A stretch of 64,000 nucleotides of DNA from Rhodobacter sp. (GTDB lineage: Bacteria; Pseudomonadota; Alphaproteobacteria; Rhodobacterales; Rhodobacteraceae): assembly GCA_020637555.1 (NCBI GenBank), contig JACKKF010000010.1, forward strand, positions 15,829 to 79,828, given 5' to 3'. Every line of letters begins with the position of its first letter. Position 1 is the stretch's first letter. A program made the position numbers and the translations under genes. Below, in pieces: positions 7,766 to 15,649 of this stretch. The notes beneath the pieces were generated by a model. It made no database searches and was not told the DNA's origin. It saw only the letters and a list, made by a program, of their open reading frames with translations.

Positions 7766-8803
7766 ATGGCCGGACCCGAGACCCCGCGTGACTGGGACGA
7801 CCCCGGCGACACGCCCGAGGAAGACCTGTGGTTCCTGCCAGGCCCGCTCGATGATGACGCACCAGCGCCCCCCGGTGCCCCGCCGCTGCCACTGGCGGAT
7901 CGGCGTGCCCTGTTCGACCCTGCCGAGTGGCGGGCGGCGCAGGACGCGCACAGCGGCGACCTTGCGCGATTGACGCAGGTGTTTGGCGAGCTGGACGTGC
8001 GGCTGCGCGGCGCGGCGCCCGGGATCCGACAGCGGCTGGCCCTGTGCGAGGCGGCGGACCTCAGCTGGTGGACCGGGGACCGGTTGTCGTCTGAACGGCT
8101 GGGCCTGTGGGTCGGGCTGCGGATCGGCTCGACCGAGGACACCGAGCAGGCACTGGCAAGGGCCGGTTGGGCGGTGCGGCGGCTTTCGGGCGGGCGCGCG
8201 CCGGTCGAGGGGCTGGCGGCATTCCTCGAGCGTCCGGACGATGACCCCGACCCTGGCGCCATCCCCGATCTGGCCGAACTTCTGGCCAGCGTCGAGCCCC
8301 TTCACCCCGTCGTGCAATCCGCGATCCTGTTCAGCGCCTGGCGCATGATCGGCCCTGAGAGGGCGCGCGATCACGAGGCCGCCGTGCTGGCCGCCCGCCA
8401 CGCCGCCGGCATGAGCCGCCTGCCGGGGCAGGGGGCCTTGTTCCTGCCGCTGTCCATGACCGGGCCCGGGGCGTTCCGGGGACAGGGCGCGCCGAAACAG
8501 AAGCTCGCGGCCTGGATCGCCGGGGCGGAACAGGCGACGCTGGCGGCACTGATGGAGTTGGACCGGCTGACCGACTGGCGCCGCCGGGCCGACGCGGCGA
8601 CGGCGGATCTGTCAGGCCGCACCCCGGCGCGGCTGCTGGATGTGTTCGAGGGCTGGCCCCAGGTCACCGCACCGCTGGCCGAGGTGCAAACCGGGGCCAG
8701 CCGCGCCGCCGTCCAGCGCAACATCGACATTCTGGCCGAGCGCGGTTTGATCCGTGAAGTCACCGGGCAGGGGCGCTACAGGGTGTGGGTGGTGGCGCAA
8801 TGA
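7766..8803 (+). CDS. DUF1612 / helix-turn-helix plasmid protein (RHE_PE00001 family)
   Basis: A 345-residue protein with a DUF1612-type N-terminal and central region (GLWVGLRIGSTEDTEQALARA, LFSAWRMIGPERARDHEAAVL) and a C-terminal winged helix (ASRAAVQRNIDILAERGLI, GQGRYRVWVV). Such proteins recur near repABC replicons in rhizobia and Rhodobacteraceae. ATG 7766 lies two bases after the WGR stop; a longer frame would overlap the WGR gene. A role in plasmid maintenance or fragment control is inferred from context only. The acidic Pro-rich N-terminus (about 1-40) appears unstructured. Confidence 0.75.
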   Translation: MAGPETPRDWDDPGDTPEEDLWFLPGPLDDDAPAPPGAPPLPLADRRALFDPAEWRAAQDAHSGDLARLTQVFGELDVRLRGAAPGIRQRLALCEAADLSWWTGDRLSSERLGLWVGLRIGSTEDTEQALARAGWAVRRLSGGRAPVEGLAAFLERPDDDPDPGAIPDLAELLASVEPLHPVVQSAILFSAWRMIGPERARDHEAAVLAARHAAGMSRLPGQGALFLPLSMTGPGAFRGQGAPKQKLAAWIAGAEQATLAALMELDRLTDWRRRADAATADLSGRTPARLLDVFEGWPQVTAPLAEVQTGASRAAVQRNIDILAERGLIREVTGQGRYRVWVVAQ

Positions 8804-8852
8804 TCGCGGGCACCTGATGGGTGCGCAGGGCCGCAGGGTCCGTGCGCATGGC

Positions 8853-8881
8853 TTGTTTTTCAGACATAATAACGCTATATA
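8853..8881 (+). promoter_or_regulatory. Promoter of the Xre/RES operon
   Basis: TTGTTT (8853-8858) and TATATA (8876-8881) are separated by 17 bp, in an AT-rich island within GC-rich DNA. This fixes the antitoxin start downstream, at 8902 or 8911, rather than at the earlier in-frame ATG. Confidence 0.6.
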
Positions 8882-8910
8882 CTGTAAAAATAACCGATTG
8901 GATGCGTGCC

Positions 8911-9261
8911 ATGCAGCTTGCTCATTTTGCCGAAGGCGGGCAGTTCGAACCCCGCAAGATCGCCACCGCATTGCGCACCTCGGCTGAGGAGATCGCCTTG
9001 ACCGTCGGCCTGGGCAAGGATGCCCTGCAACGGCGGACGCGCATCAACTCTGACAAGACCCAACGCCGGCTGCGCGAACTGGTCGAGGTTCTCAACAAGG
9101 TCGAGCCGCGCTTTGGGTCGGCGTTGATTGCCTATGCCTGGTATCGGTCCGAACCCTTGCCGGGGTTTGACGGTCGCACGGCGATGCAGCTTGTGCAGGA
9201 TGGCAAGGCGCAGCAGGTGCTGGACTATATCGACGCGGTCGATGCGGGTGTCTTTGCCTGA
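8911..9261 (+). CDS. Xre/MbcA/ParS-type antitoxin (DUF2384)
   Basis: A 116-residue antitoxin with an N-terminal helix-turn-helix region (FEPRKIATALRTSAEEIALT) and a C-terminal DUF2384 toxin-binding domain (RFGSALIAYAWYRSEPLPGF, then GRTAMQLVQDGKAQQVLDYI). ATG 8911 (MQLAHF) is taken as the start; ATG 8902 is equally possible. An earlier ATG at 8821 is excluded because a strong promoter lies after it. The stop overlaps the RES toxin ATG (TGATG, 9259-9263). Confidence 0.88.
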   Translation: MQLAHFAEGGQFEPRKIATALRTSAEEIALTVGLGKDALQRRTRINSDKTQRRLRELVEVLNKVEPRFGSALIAYAWYRSEPLPGFDGRTAMQLVQDGKAQQVLDYIDAVDAGVFA

Positions 9262-9773
9262 TGCCGCTGGCCGAGGGGCGTTACACCGGGCCGCTTTATC
9301 GCGCCCTGAACCCGATCCATGCGCGCGACCCGCTCTCGGGTCGTGGCGCGGAACTGCATGGGGGACGGTTCAACGCGCGCGGCATACCGGCGCTTTACAC
9401 CGCACTCGATCCGGCCACGGCCCTGCGCGAGGCCAATCAGGCCGGCAGCCTGCAACCGACGATCCTGGTTTCCTATGCTGCGGACCTGGGGCCGATCTTC
9501 GATACGCGCGCGCTTGATGGCTTGCGGCAGCGCGGTGTGTCGGCGCGAACCCTGGCCGACCCGGCCTGGCGCATGGCCATGCTGGATGGTCGACCCGTTG
9601 CCACGCAGGATTTTGCGCGCGCGCTGATCGCCGAGGGTTTTGCGGGCCTTCTCATCCGCAGTTTTGCCAAGGGCGCGACCGAACACAGCCTGAACATCGT
9701 CCTGTGGCGATGGTCAGGCGACGGCTGCGCCCTGCGGGTGATCGATGACGAGGACCGGCTTGGGCGCATGTAG
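9261..9773 (+). CDS. RES-domain toxin
   Basis: A 170-residue toxin of the RES family, NAD+-degrading enzymes with an ADP-ribosyltransferase-like fold. The three namesake residues are visible: Arg14 in LYRAL, Glu57 in ALREANQA and Ser134 in IRSFAKG. GGRFNARGIPALYTA is the conserved strand-turn of the family. It is translationally coupled to the Xre/DUF2384 antitoxin and is the second addiction module within 5 kb of the replicon. It converges on the crotonase gene with an 11-bp gap. Confidence 0.9.
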   Translation: MPLAEGRYTGPLYRALNPIHARDPLSGRGAELHGGRFNARGIPALYTALDPATALREANQAGSLQPTILVSYAADLGPIFDTRALDGLRQRGVSARTLADPAWRMAMLDGRPVATQDFARALIAEGFAGLLIRSFAKGATEHSLNIVLWRWSGDGCALRVIDDEDRLGRM

Positions 9774-9784
9774 CCGCGCGGCGG

Positions 9785-10546
9785 TCAGAACGCTTTCAGC
9801 CGCCGGGTGGTTTCCGGGTCCAGAAAGCCGGCAACCGTGGCGTCGGATTCAAGCTGAAGCGCGCGGTAGAGGTCGGGCACGGCGGCGTGGTTCAGAACCC
9901 GTTTCATCGCCCGGACCGACAGCGCCGGCAGATCCGCGAGGCGCTCTGCCGTTTCGATCGCCGTGGGCATGAGGCGGTCATCGGCGACGACCTTCCACGC
10001 CAGGCCGATATCGCGCAGCTCGGCCGCCGCATAGCGATCGCCGAACATCAGCATTTCGCGCGCCTTGTTCAGGCCGACCAGGGCGGGCAACAAGGATGTG
10101 ACGGCGCCCGTGACGAACAGGTTCAGCGACACCTCGGGAAAGAAGCCGCGGGCGCTTTCGGCCCAGATGGGGAAATCGCAATTGATTGCCCATTCAAAGC
10201 CGCCGCCCACCGCCCAGCCATTGATCGCCCCGACGACCGGCTTGGCACCCAGCGTGATCGCATGGGTGGCCCGCTGGATGGCGTTGACCATGGCGCGGGC
10301 CTCTTCCTCGGTTTCGGGGTGGATATGCGCCTTGCGATCATCCCCTGCGCAAAAGGCCTTGCCAGTGCCGGTAAAGACGATCACGCGCGTTCCCGGGTCG
10401 GCGTTGGCGTCGTCAAAGGCCCGCGCGACATCGTCGATCAGTTGCCGGTTCATGGCGTTCAGACTGTCCGGCCGGTTGAGGGCGATGGTGCGCACGCCCT
10501 TGGCGCCGAGGGTGCTGAGCACCGTGTCATACTGGAAATCGGTCAT
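9785..10546 (-). CDS. Enoyl-CoA hydratase/isomerase (crotonase) family protein
   Basis: A 253-residue crotonase-fold enzyme acting on an acyl-CoA. The first oxyanion-hole segment is AFCAGDD and the second is GWAVGGGFEWA. The two glutamates used by true hydratases appear kept (Glu in GGGFEWA and in FFPEVSL), so hydration of an enoyl-CoA is plausible. The start overlaps the stop of the acyl-CoA ligase gene by 4 bp. In this operon it probably acts on the CoA thioester made by the PaaK-like ligase. Substrate unknown; a hydrolase or isomerase role cannot be excluded. Confidence 0.88.
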   Translation of the reverse strand: MTDFQYDTVLSTLGAKGVRTIALNRPDSLNAMNRQLIDDVARAFDDANADPGTRVIVFTGTGKAFCAGDDRKAHIHPETEEEARAMVNAIQRATHAITLGAKPVVGAINGWAVGGGFEWAINCDFPIWAESARGFFPEVSLNLFVTGAVTSLLPALVGLNKAREMLMFGDRYAAAELRDIGLAWKVVADDRLMPTAIETAERLADLPALSVRAMKRVLNHAAVPDLYRALQLESDATVAGFLDPETTRRLKAF

Positions 10547-11847
10547 GGCGTGCTCCTGATGACGCGCTTGGTCTTGCCTTCGGTGCGCGGAAAGGTGTTG
10601 GCCGGGCAGAGTGTGACAGTCGCGCTGGCACCGAGCCGGGACTTGATCGCCAGTTCGACCCTGCGCGCCAGCCCGTCGGTGGATTCGACGCCTTGTGCCA
10701 GCTCTGCCGTGACCGGCAGGGTGTCATGGGGTGGCGGGCTGTCCAGGGTGATGCGATAGTCGCCGGACAGTTCGGGGATTTCATTCAGAACGGCCGCGAC
10801 CATGGACGGGAACATGTTCAGACCCCGCACCACGACCATGTCATCCGAACGCCCGATGACCGAAAAGCGGAAACCCGTGCATCCGCAGGCGCAGGGCGCG
10901 GTATCGCCGATCGCGACGATGTCTCCGGTGCGAAACCGCACCAGCGGCTGACAATCGCGCACCAGATGGGTCAGAACCAGTTCGCCGCGCGCGCCGGCTT
11001 CCAGCGCGATCGGCGACCCGCTGTCGGGATCGATCAGTTCGGGATAGAGAACGTCCGCAGCCATGAAATGCAACCGCGTGTCATGCGCACATTCGGCGCC
11101 AAAGTTGGAAAACACATCTGACACGCCATAGTTCGCGTTGCGCGGTTCCATTCCCCAGGTATCGCGCAGCCGGGCACGAAACGCCGGATCATCCAGTCCC
11201 GGCTCTCCGCCGAACAGGCCCAGTTTCAGACCCAGATCGCGCGGCGCAAGTCCGGGGAAATGGTCGGCGATCACGCGCTCCAGAACGGCCGGATAGGACG
11301 GCGTGCAGGAAATGGCGGTGATGCCGACGTCGCGGATGGTGCGGATCAGCAGGTCGGTCGAGCCTACTCCAAAGGGAACTACCAGGGCACCCGTCGCCTC
11401 GAGCGTCATGTGATCGGTCAACCCGCCCATCCACATCTGGTAGTTCAGGCAATGCACCACCGTGTGATCGGGCGTCAGGCCTGCGGATCGGTGGCAGCGT
11501 CCACCGACCTCTTGCGTGATGCTGGCGTCGCGGGCGGACAGCGCCAGGTTCATCGCCTGGCCCGTCGTGCCCGAAGTCCGATGCAGGCGGTTGGCCAGGC
11601 TGCGCGGGGCGGCGAGATAGTCGCCAAACGGCGGATGATCGGCCTGCGATTGCCGCAACTGCGCCTTGTCCGAGAGCGGCAGCTCGGGCAGGTCACGCAC
11701 GTCGCGCGGCAGCCTGCGCCCTTGCCAGAGGGCCCGATAAAACGCCGAGGTTTCGGCAACATACGCCCCCTGACGCTGCCAGAGACTTTGGATATGCGGC
11801 TCCAGCTCTGCCACGGGACGCTTTTCGCCGTCAGTCAAGGTGCTCAT
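10543..11847 (-). CDS. Phenylacetate-CoA ligase-like AMP-forming ligase (PaaK family)
   Basis: A 434-residue AMP-forming ligase that activates a carboxylic acid with ATP and CoA. The P-loop RTSGTTGQ (about 89-96) is clear, followed by FGGEPG, NYGVSDVF, RFRTGDI, a CACGCTG cysteine cluster typical of PaaK proteins, GRSDDMVVVRGLNMFPS and the C-terminal PRTEGKTKRV with the catalytic lysine region. It lies between TetR and crotonase genes with 4-bp overlaps on both sides. The family activates phenylacetate and other aryl or acyl acids. The rest of a phenylacetate pathway is absent from the window, so the substrate is open. Confidence 0.88.
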   Translation of the reverse strand: MSTLTDGEKRPVAELEPHIQSLWQRQGAYVAETSAFYRALWQGRRLPRDVRDLPELPLSDKAQLRQSQADHPPFGDYLAAPRSLANRLHRTSGTTGQAMNLALSARDASITQEVGGRCHRSAGLTPDHTVVHCLNYQMWMGGLTDHMTLEATGALVVPFGVGSTDLLIRTIRDVGITAISCTPSYPAVLERVIADHFPGLAPRDLGLKLGLFGGEPGLDDPAFRARLRDTWGMEPRNANYGVSDVFSNFGAECAHDTRLHFMAADVLYPELIDPDSGSPIALEAGARGELVLTHLVRDCQPLVRFRTGDIVAIGDTAPCACGCTGFRFSVIGRSDDMVVVRGLNMFPSMVAAVLNEIPELSGDYRITLDSPPPHDTLPVTAELAQGVESTDGLARRVELAIKSRLGASATVTLCPANTFPRTEGKTKRVIRSTP

Positions 11848-12527
11848 CGTGACATCCCCCGGTCCCAGATCAGGGACAGTGTTTCAAGAACGGCCTCGCG
11901 GTCCCGGGACACCTCGGTCAATCCCGGATCCTTTGAGAAAAACAGATTGGACAGATACTGATCCACCATCCCGCCAAGCGCATAGGCCCGCCTGCGCAGT
12001 TCGTCGCGGGGGATCGGCGGCGCGGTGCCATCGCGTCCCTGGCGGCGTTCGACCGAGGCGACCACGATGTCGATCCATTCACGGTTGAGCCGCTGAAACG
12101 CGGCCTGGGCCTCGGGGAACCCTTCGAGCGGCAGGATCAGGCACCGCATCAGCCCGCTGTTGCGCTCGAACAGGTCCAGATAGGCCCGGGTTGCCGCCCG
12201 CGCGGCACCGCTGATCCCTCTGTCGCTGGCGGCGCGCATCGACGATTGCAGGAAGGCGACAAATTCCGTCAGCAGCATATCGAGCAGCACATGGCGGTCG
12301 GGGAAGTAGATGTAGAAGGTGCCGTTTGAAACGCCGGCCTCGTGGCAGATGCTGGCGACGCTCAGCCCCTGCGGCCCCTCGGTCTGCAGGATCGTGCAGG
12401 CGGCGATCTGCAACTGCGCCCGCGTCCGGTCGCCTTTGGGACGGCCCGCGCTGGCAACCGCCAGGTGCTGCGGAAAGGAGAGCCGGGCCAGATCGTCCGG
12501 CGGTCTTGCTGCAGCGGCGGTCGCCAT
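11844..12527 (-). CDS. TetR/AcrR-family transcriptional repressor
   Basis: A 227-residue repressor. The N-terminal helix-turn-helix is GLSVASICHEAGVSNGTFYI, followed by YFPDRHVLLDMLL, with a long helical ligand domain after it. It has about 35 extra residues ahead of the DNA-binding domain. It is the first gene of the TetR-ligase-crotonase operon and so probably regulates itself and both enzymes, with an acyl-CoA as likely inducer. A near-perfect inverted repeat lies 19 bp upstream (12546-12561). Confidence 0.92.
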   Translation of the reverse strand: MATAAAARPPDDLARLSFPQHLAVASAGRPKGDRTRAQLQIAACTILQTEGPQGLSVASICHEAGVSNGTFYIYFPDRHVLLDMLLTEFVAFLQSSMRAASDRGISGAARAATRAYLDLFERNSGLMRCLILPLEGFPEAQAAFQRLNREWIDIVVASVERRQGRDGTAPPIPRDELRRRAYALGGMVDQYLSNLFFSKDPGLTEVSRDREAVLETLSLIWDRGMSR

Positions 12528-12545
12528 TGACGGACCTCGAAAATA

Positions 12546-12561
12546 AAAGTGACGTTACTTT
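12546..12561. promoter_or_regulatory. Probable TetR operator
   Basis: AAAGTGACGTTACTTT is a 16-bp inverted repeat with one mismatched pair, starting 19 bp upstream of the TetR ATG. Its position and size suit autorepression. Confidence 0.55.
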
Positions 12562-12739
12562 CATAAAATGGCCCGCCTCACCCTGCAAGATCTTTCTTTC
12601 TGCCGGGCATCCCCTCATCGCGTGCCAACCGCGAGGGGTCTGTGATCCGCCGCTGCTGACCACGGACTTGGACGAGGACGCGGGCGTCAGCGGACCAGCC
12701 ATTGATAACCAAAAGGAATAGGTTTCGAGAATTTCTTAT

Positions 12740-12751
12740 TATTCGCGAATA
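12740..12751. promoter_or_regulatory. 12-bp palindrome upstream of the first TRAP operon
   Basis: TATTCGCGAATA is a perfect palindrome in an AT-rich stretch (12731-12756), 62 bp before the substrate-binding protein ATG. It is a probable regulator site; the regulator is not identified. Confidence 0.4.
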
Positions 12752-12812
12752 TCTTTTCGGTGTAGCCCGATGGATGTTGGAGTTGCGGCTCCATCCTTGG
12801 GAGGAGACTGAC

Positions 12813-13835
12813 ATGACCATTTCGCGCCCGTTGCGCCGCGCCGGCCTGGTGCTGGCCGCCTGTATCGCCACCGCCGCGCCGGCCCTTGCCGGACCAAACC
12901 TGACCATCACCCTCGACACGCCCCCCACCCATGTGCGCAACGTCTATGTGCGCCATTTCGCCGATGCGCTGACCGAGCGTTCGCACGGGGACCTGACTGT
13001 CGAGGTCTTCGATTCGGGCCAACTCTATTCCAGTCGCGATGCGGGCCGGGCGGTGGCACGCGGCGATGCCGGGATGGCCATCGTTTCGGCGGCACAGCTT
13101 GCCCGGATCGAGAGCAATCTCAACCTGTTCAGCCTGCCGATGTTCATGGGCACCAACGCGGCGCAGATGGATCAGATCGTCGATGGTCCCGTGGGGCAGC
13201 GTCTGGCGCAGATGGTCGCGGACAAGATGCACGTCGTGGCGCTGACCGGATGGTATATCCTGGGCGAGATCAATACCTATTCGACGAACCGTCCGCTCAA
13301 CTCGCTGGCCGATTTCCAGGGCCTGCAGATCCGAACCCCGGGCGGTGCAGGCACGTTGGCCTATATCGAGGAAGCCGGTGCAACGCCGGTGACGCTGCCG
13401 TTCACCGATGTGCCGTTGGCCTTGCAGCAGGGCGCGATTGACGCGATGATGTCGTCGAATGCCTCGATCGTCTCGGCCTCGTTGCAGGAGACAGGTCTGC
13501 GCTATGCCTATCTCAACCGCGTCGCGATCGGCTATTATGTGCCGATCATCAGCCAGGCCTACTGGGACCAGCTGACGGCCGAGCAGCAGCAGATGGTCCG
13601 CGATACCTGGGCCGAGTTCGTGCCGCAACAGCGCGTCGCGGCAGCCGAGGAACAGAACGCCGCGCGCCAGACGCTGGAAGCCGGCGGAATGGTCTTTGTC
13701 GACCAGCCGGCCGAAGAAGCGGCGGCGATGCGCGAACGTCTGCAACCGGCGCAGGAGCAGCTGATCCAGCAGCTCGAGATCTCGCCCGAGGTGCTGGATC
13801 TCGCCCATGCGGCACTGCAGGCGGCGCTGCAATGA
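12813..13835 (+). CDS. TRAP transporter substrate-binding protein (DctP family), system 1
   Basis: A 340-residue periplasmic receptor that presents an organic acid to the TRAP permease. A signal peptide covers residues 1-26 (RRAGLVLAACIATAAPALA). The DctP fold is evident from GQLYSSRDAGRAVARGDAGM, DFQGLQIRTPGG, with the arginine expected to hold the ligand carboxylate, and VPLALQQGAIDAMMSS. ATG 12813 follows GGAGGAG at 12799-12805. It is translationally coupled to the small permease (ATGA overlap at 13832). Confidence 0.93.
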   Translation: MTISRPLRRAGLVLAACIATAAPALAGPNLTITLDTPPTHVRNVYVRHFADALTERSHGDLTVEVFDSGQLYSSRDAGRAVARGDAGMAIVSAAQLARIESNLNLFSLPMFMGTNAAQMDQIVDGPVGQRLAQMVADKMHVVALTGWYILGEINTYSTNRPLNSLADFQGLQIRTPGGAGTLAYIEEAGATPVTLPFTDVPLALQQGAIDAMMSSNASIVSASLQETGLRYAYLNRVAIGYYVPIISQAYWDQLTAEQQQMVRDTWAEFVPQQRVAAAEEQNAARQTLEAGGMVFVDQPAEEAAAMRERLQPAQEQLIQQLEISPEVLDLAHAALQAALQ

Positions 13836-14344
13836 AGCGCATGTTGAACGCGGTCGATGCCCTCATCGGGGGCATCATCACCGTGCTCTTCGTCATCGCT
13901 CTCGGCCTGGCGTTGATGGGCGTGATCGGTCGCTACGTCTCGTCGCAATTCTCGCTCGACTGGATCGAGGAGATCACCATCTTCATCATCATCTGGGCCA
14001 ACCTGCTGGGGGCGGCCCGGATCGCACGGCGGGGCACCCATATCCGCGTCGATTTCCTGTTCGACCGGTTTTCGGCGCAGGCGCAACGCTGGGCCACGCT
14101 GTTTGCCCTGACCCTGGCGATCGGCATCAGCGGGTTCCTGGTCTGGTCCGGCTGGCAAGTGGTGACCGAGGCAATGATGTGGGATGAGCGCACGATCTCC
14201 ACGCTGCGCACGCCGATGTGGATCTTCTACCTCGCCCTGTCGGTGAGCTTCGCCCTGCAGATCGTCTTTTTGCTCGAACGCGCGGTCGATGTGTCCCTCG
14301 GGCGCGAAACCATGCCTCAGACCGAACCCGAGCTACCGGAGTAA
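13832..14344 (+). CDS. TRAP transporter small permease (DctQ family), system 1
   Basis: A 170-residue membrane protein with four predicted helices (about 12-34, 48-66, 88-110, 128-150). GRYVSSQFSLDWIEEI and the WANLLGAARIARRGTHIRVDF region match the DctQ core. It works with the DctM subunit at 14348, three bases downstream. Confidence 0.92.
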   Translation: MKRMLNAVDALIGGIITVLFVIALGLALMGVIGRYVSSQFSLDWIEEITIFIIIWANLLGAARIARRGTHIRVDFLFDRFSAQAQRWATLFALTLAIGISGFLVWSGWQVVTEAMMWDERTISTLRTPMWIFYLALSVSFALQIVFLLERAVDVSLGRETMPQTEPELPE

Positions 14345-14347
14345 CCC

Positions 14348-15640
14348 ATGACCCCGTTCATGCTTTTGATGGGAGGGCTGGTCATCGCCGCCCTTCTGGC
14401 CCTCGGCGTGCCGATCTATGTCGGGCTGATCCTCGTTTCGTCCCTGATGCTGCTTGTCGACGGGATGTCGGTCGCCGGGATCGGCCAGCATGTGCTCGAC
14501 CACCTCAACACTTCGGCGCTGGTCTCGGTGCCGTTCTTCCTGCTGGCCGCCGTGCTGATGCGTGGCGGTGGCGTCGCGCGGTCGCTGTTCGATGCGGCGG
14601 TGACCTGGATCGGCTGGCTGCCGGGCGGGCTGGCCCTGGCCGGGATTGCGGCCACCGCCGTGTTCGCGGCGATCAACGGCTCTTCGGTGGCGACCGCGCT
14701 GGCGATGGGATCGCTGCTGGTGCCGATGATGGTCGAGCGGGGCTACAGGCCCAGCTTTGCGATGGGCCTGACCGCAGCGGCGGCAACGCTGGGTATCCTG
14801 ATCCCGCCCAGTCTGCCGATGATCCTGATCGGACTGATTACCGAGGTGTCGATTCCCCGTCTGTTTCTGGCCGGCGTGATCCCCGGTCTGCTGCAGGCGG
14901 CGCTGTTCGCCGGCTATGTGCTGATCGTGGCACGCCGCGTCGGCGGCCATCCCATGCCGTTCGTGGACGGGCGCAGCTTTGTCCATGACAACCTGCGGGC
15001 GCTGCCGGCGATGGCGATTCCGGTGGTGATTCTGGGCGGGCTCTACGGCGGCCTTGTCACCCTGTCCGAGGCCGCGGTTCTGGGCGCGGTGGTGGCGCTG
15101 CTCGTGGTGGTGGTGTTCTACAAGGTGCGCAGCTTCCGCACCCTGGCGGGTTTCTTCACCGATTCCATTGGCCGCACCTCGATTGTTGTGGTGATCGTGA
15201 TCGGGGCCTCGCTCTTGTCGGCGGTGATCATCCGTTCGGGCGCACCGCAGGAGCTGGCCCGCAAGGTCGTGGAAAGCGGGTTCGAGGCCTGGCAATTCCT
15301 GCTGGTTCTCAATGTGATCCTGCTGGTCATGGGGATGTTCCTGGAAGGGGTTGCGATCATTCTGATCGTGGTGCCGGTGGTGGCGCCGGTCATCACCCAG
15401 ATCGGCATCGCACCAGAGCATTTCGCGGTGGTGATGGTGATCAACATCGAACTGGCGCTGCTGTCGCCGCCGATCGGGCTGAACCTTTTCGTGCTTTCGA
15501 ATGTGACCGGGCGGCCGGTTTCCGAGGTGCTGCGCGGCACGCTGCCCTTCTTCCTGCTGATGCTCGGGCTCTTGCTGCTGATCACCTTCGTTCCCGAGAT
15601 TTCGACCTGGCTGCCCTCGGCGGTGATGGACGCGAACTAG
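14348..15640 (+). CDS. TRAP transporter large permease (DctM family), system 1
   Basis: A 430-residue, roughly 12-helix transport subunit, using an ion gradient to move substrate from DctP into the cytoplasm. Family hallmarks are AINGSSVATALAMGSLLVPMM, ATLGILIPPSLPMILIG, LYGGLVTLSEAAVLGA and the terminal NIELALLSPPIGLNLFVLS. The cargo is probably a substrate or product of the lyase encoded 10 bp downstream. Confidence 0.94.
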   Translation: MTPFMLLMGGLVIAALLALGVPIYVGLILVSSLMLLVDGMSVAGIGQHVLDHLNTSALVSVPFFLLAAVLMRGGGVARSLFDAAVTWIGWLPGGLALAGIAATAVFAAINGSSVATALAMGSLLVPMMVERGYRPSFAMGLTAAAATLGILIPPSLPMILIGLITEVSIPRLFLAGVIPGLLQAALFAGYVLIVARRVGGHPMPFVDGRSFVHDNLRALPAMAIPVVILGGLYGGLVTLSEAAVLGAVVALLVVVVFYKVRSFRTLAGFFTDSIGRTSIVVVIVIGASLLSAVIIRSGAPQELARKVVESGFEAWQFLLVLNVILLVMGMFLEGVAIILIVVPVVAPVITQIGIAPEHFAVVMVINIELALLSPPIGLNLFVLSNVTGRPVSEVLRGTLPFFLLMLGLLLLITFVPEISTWLPSAVMDAN

Positions 15641-15649
15641 GACGCAAGA

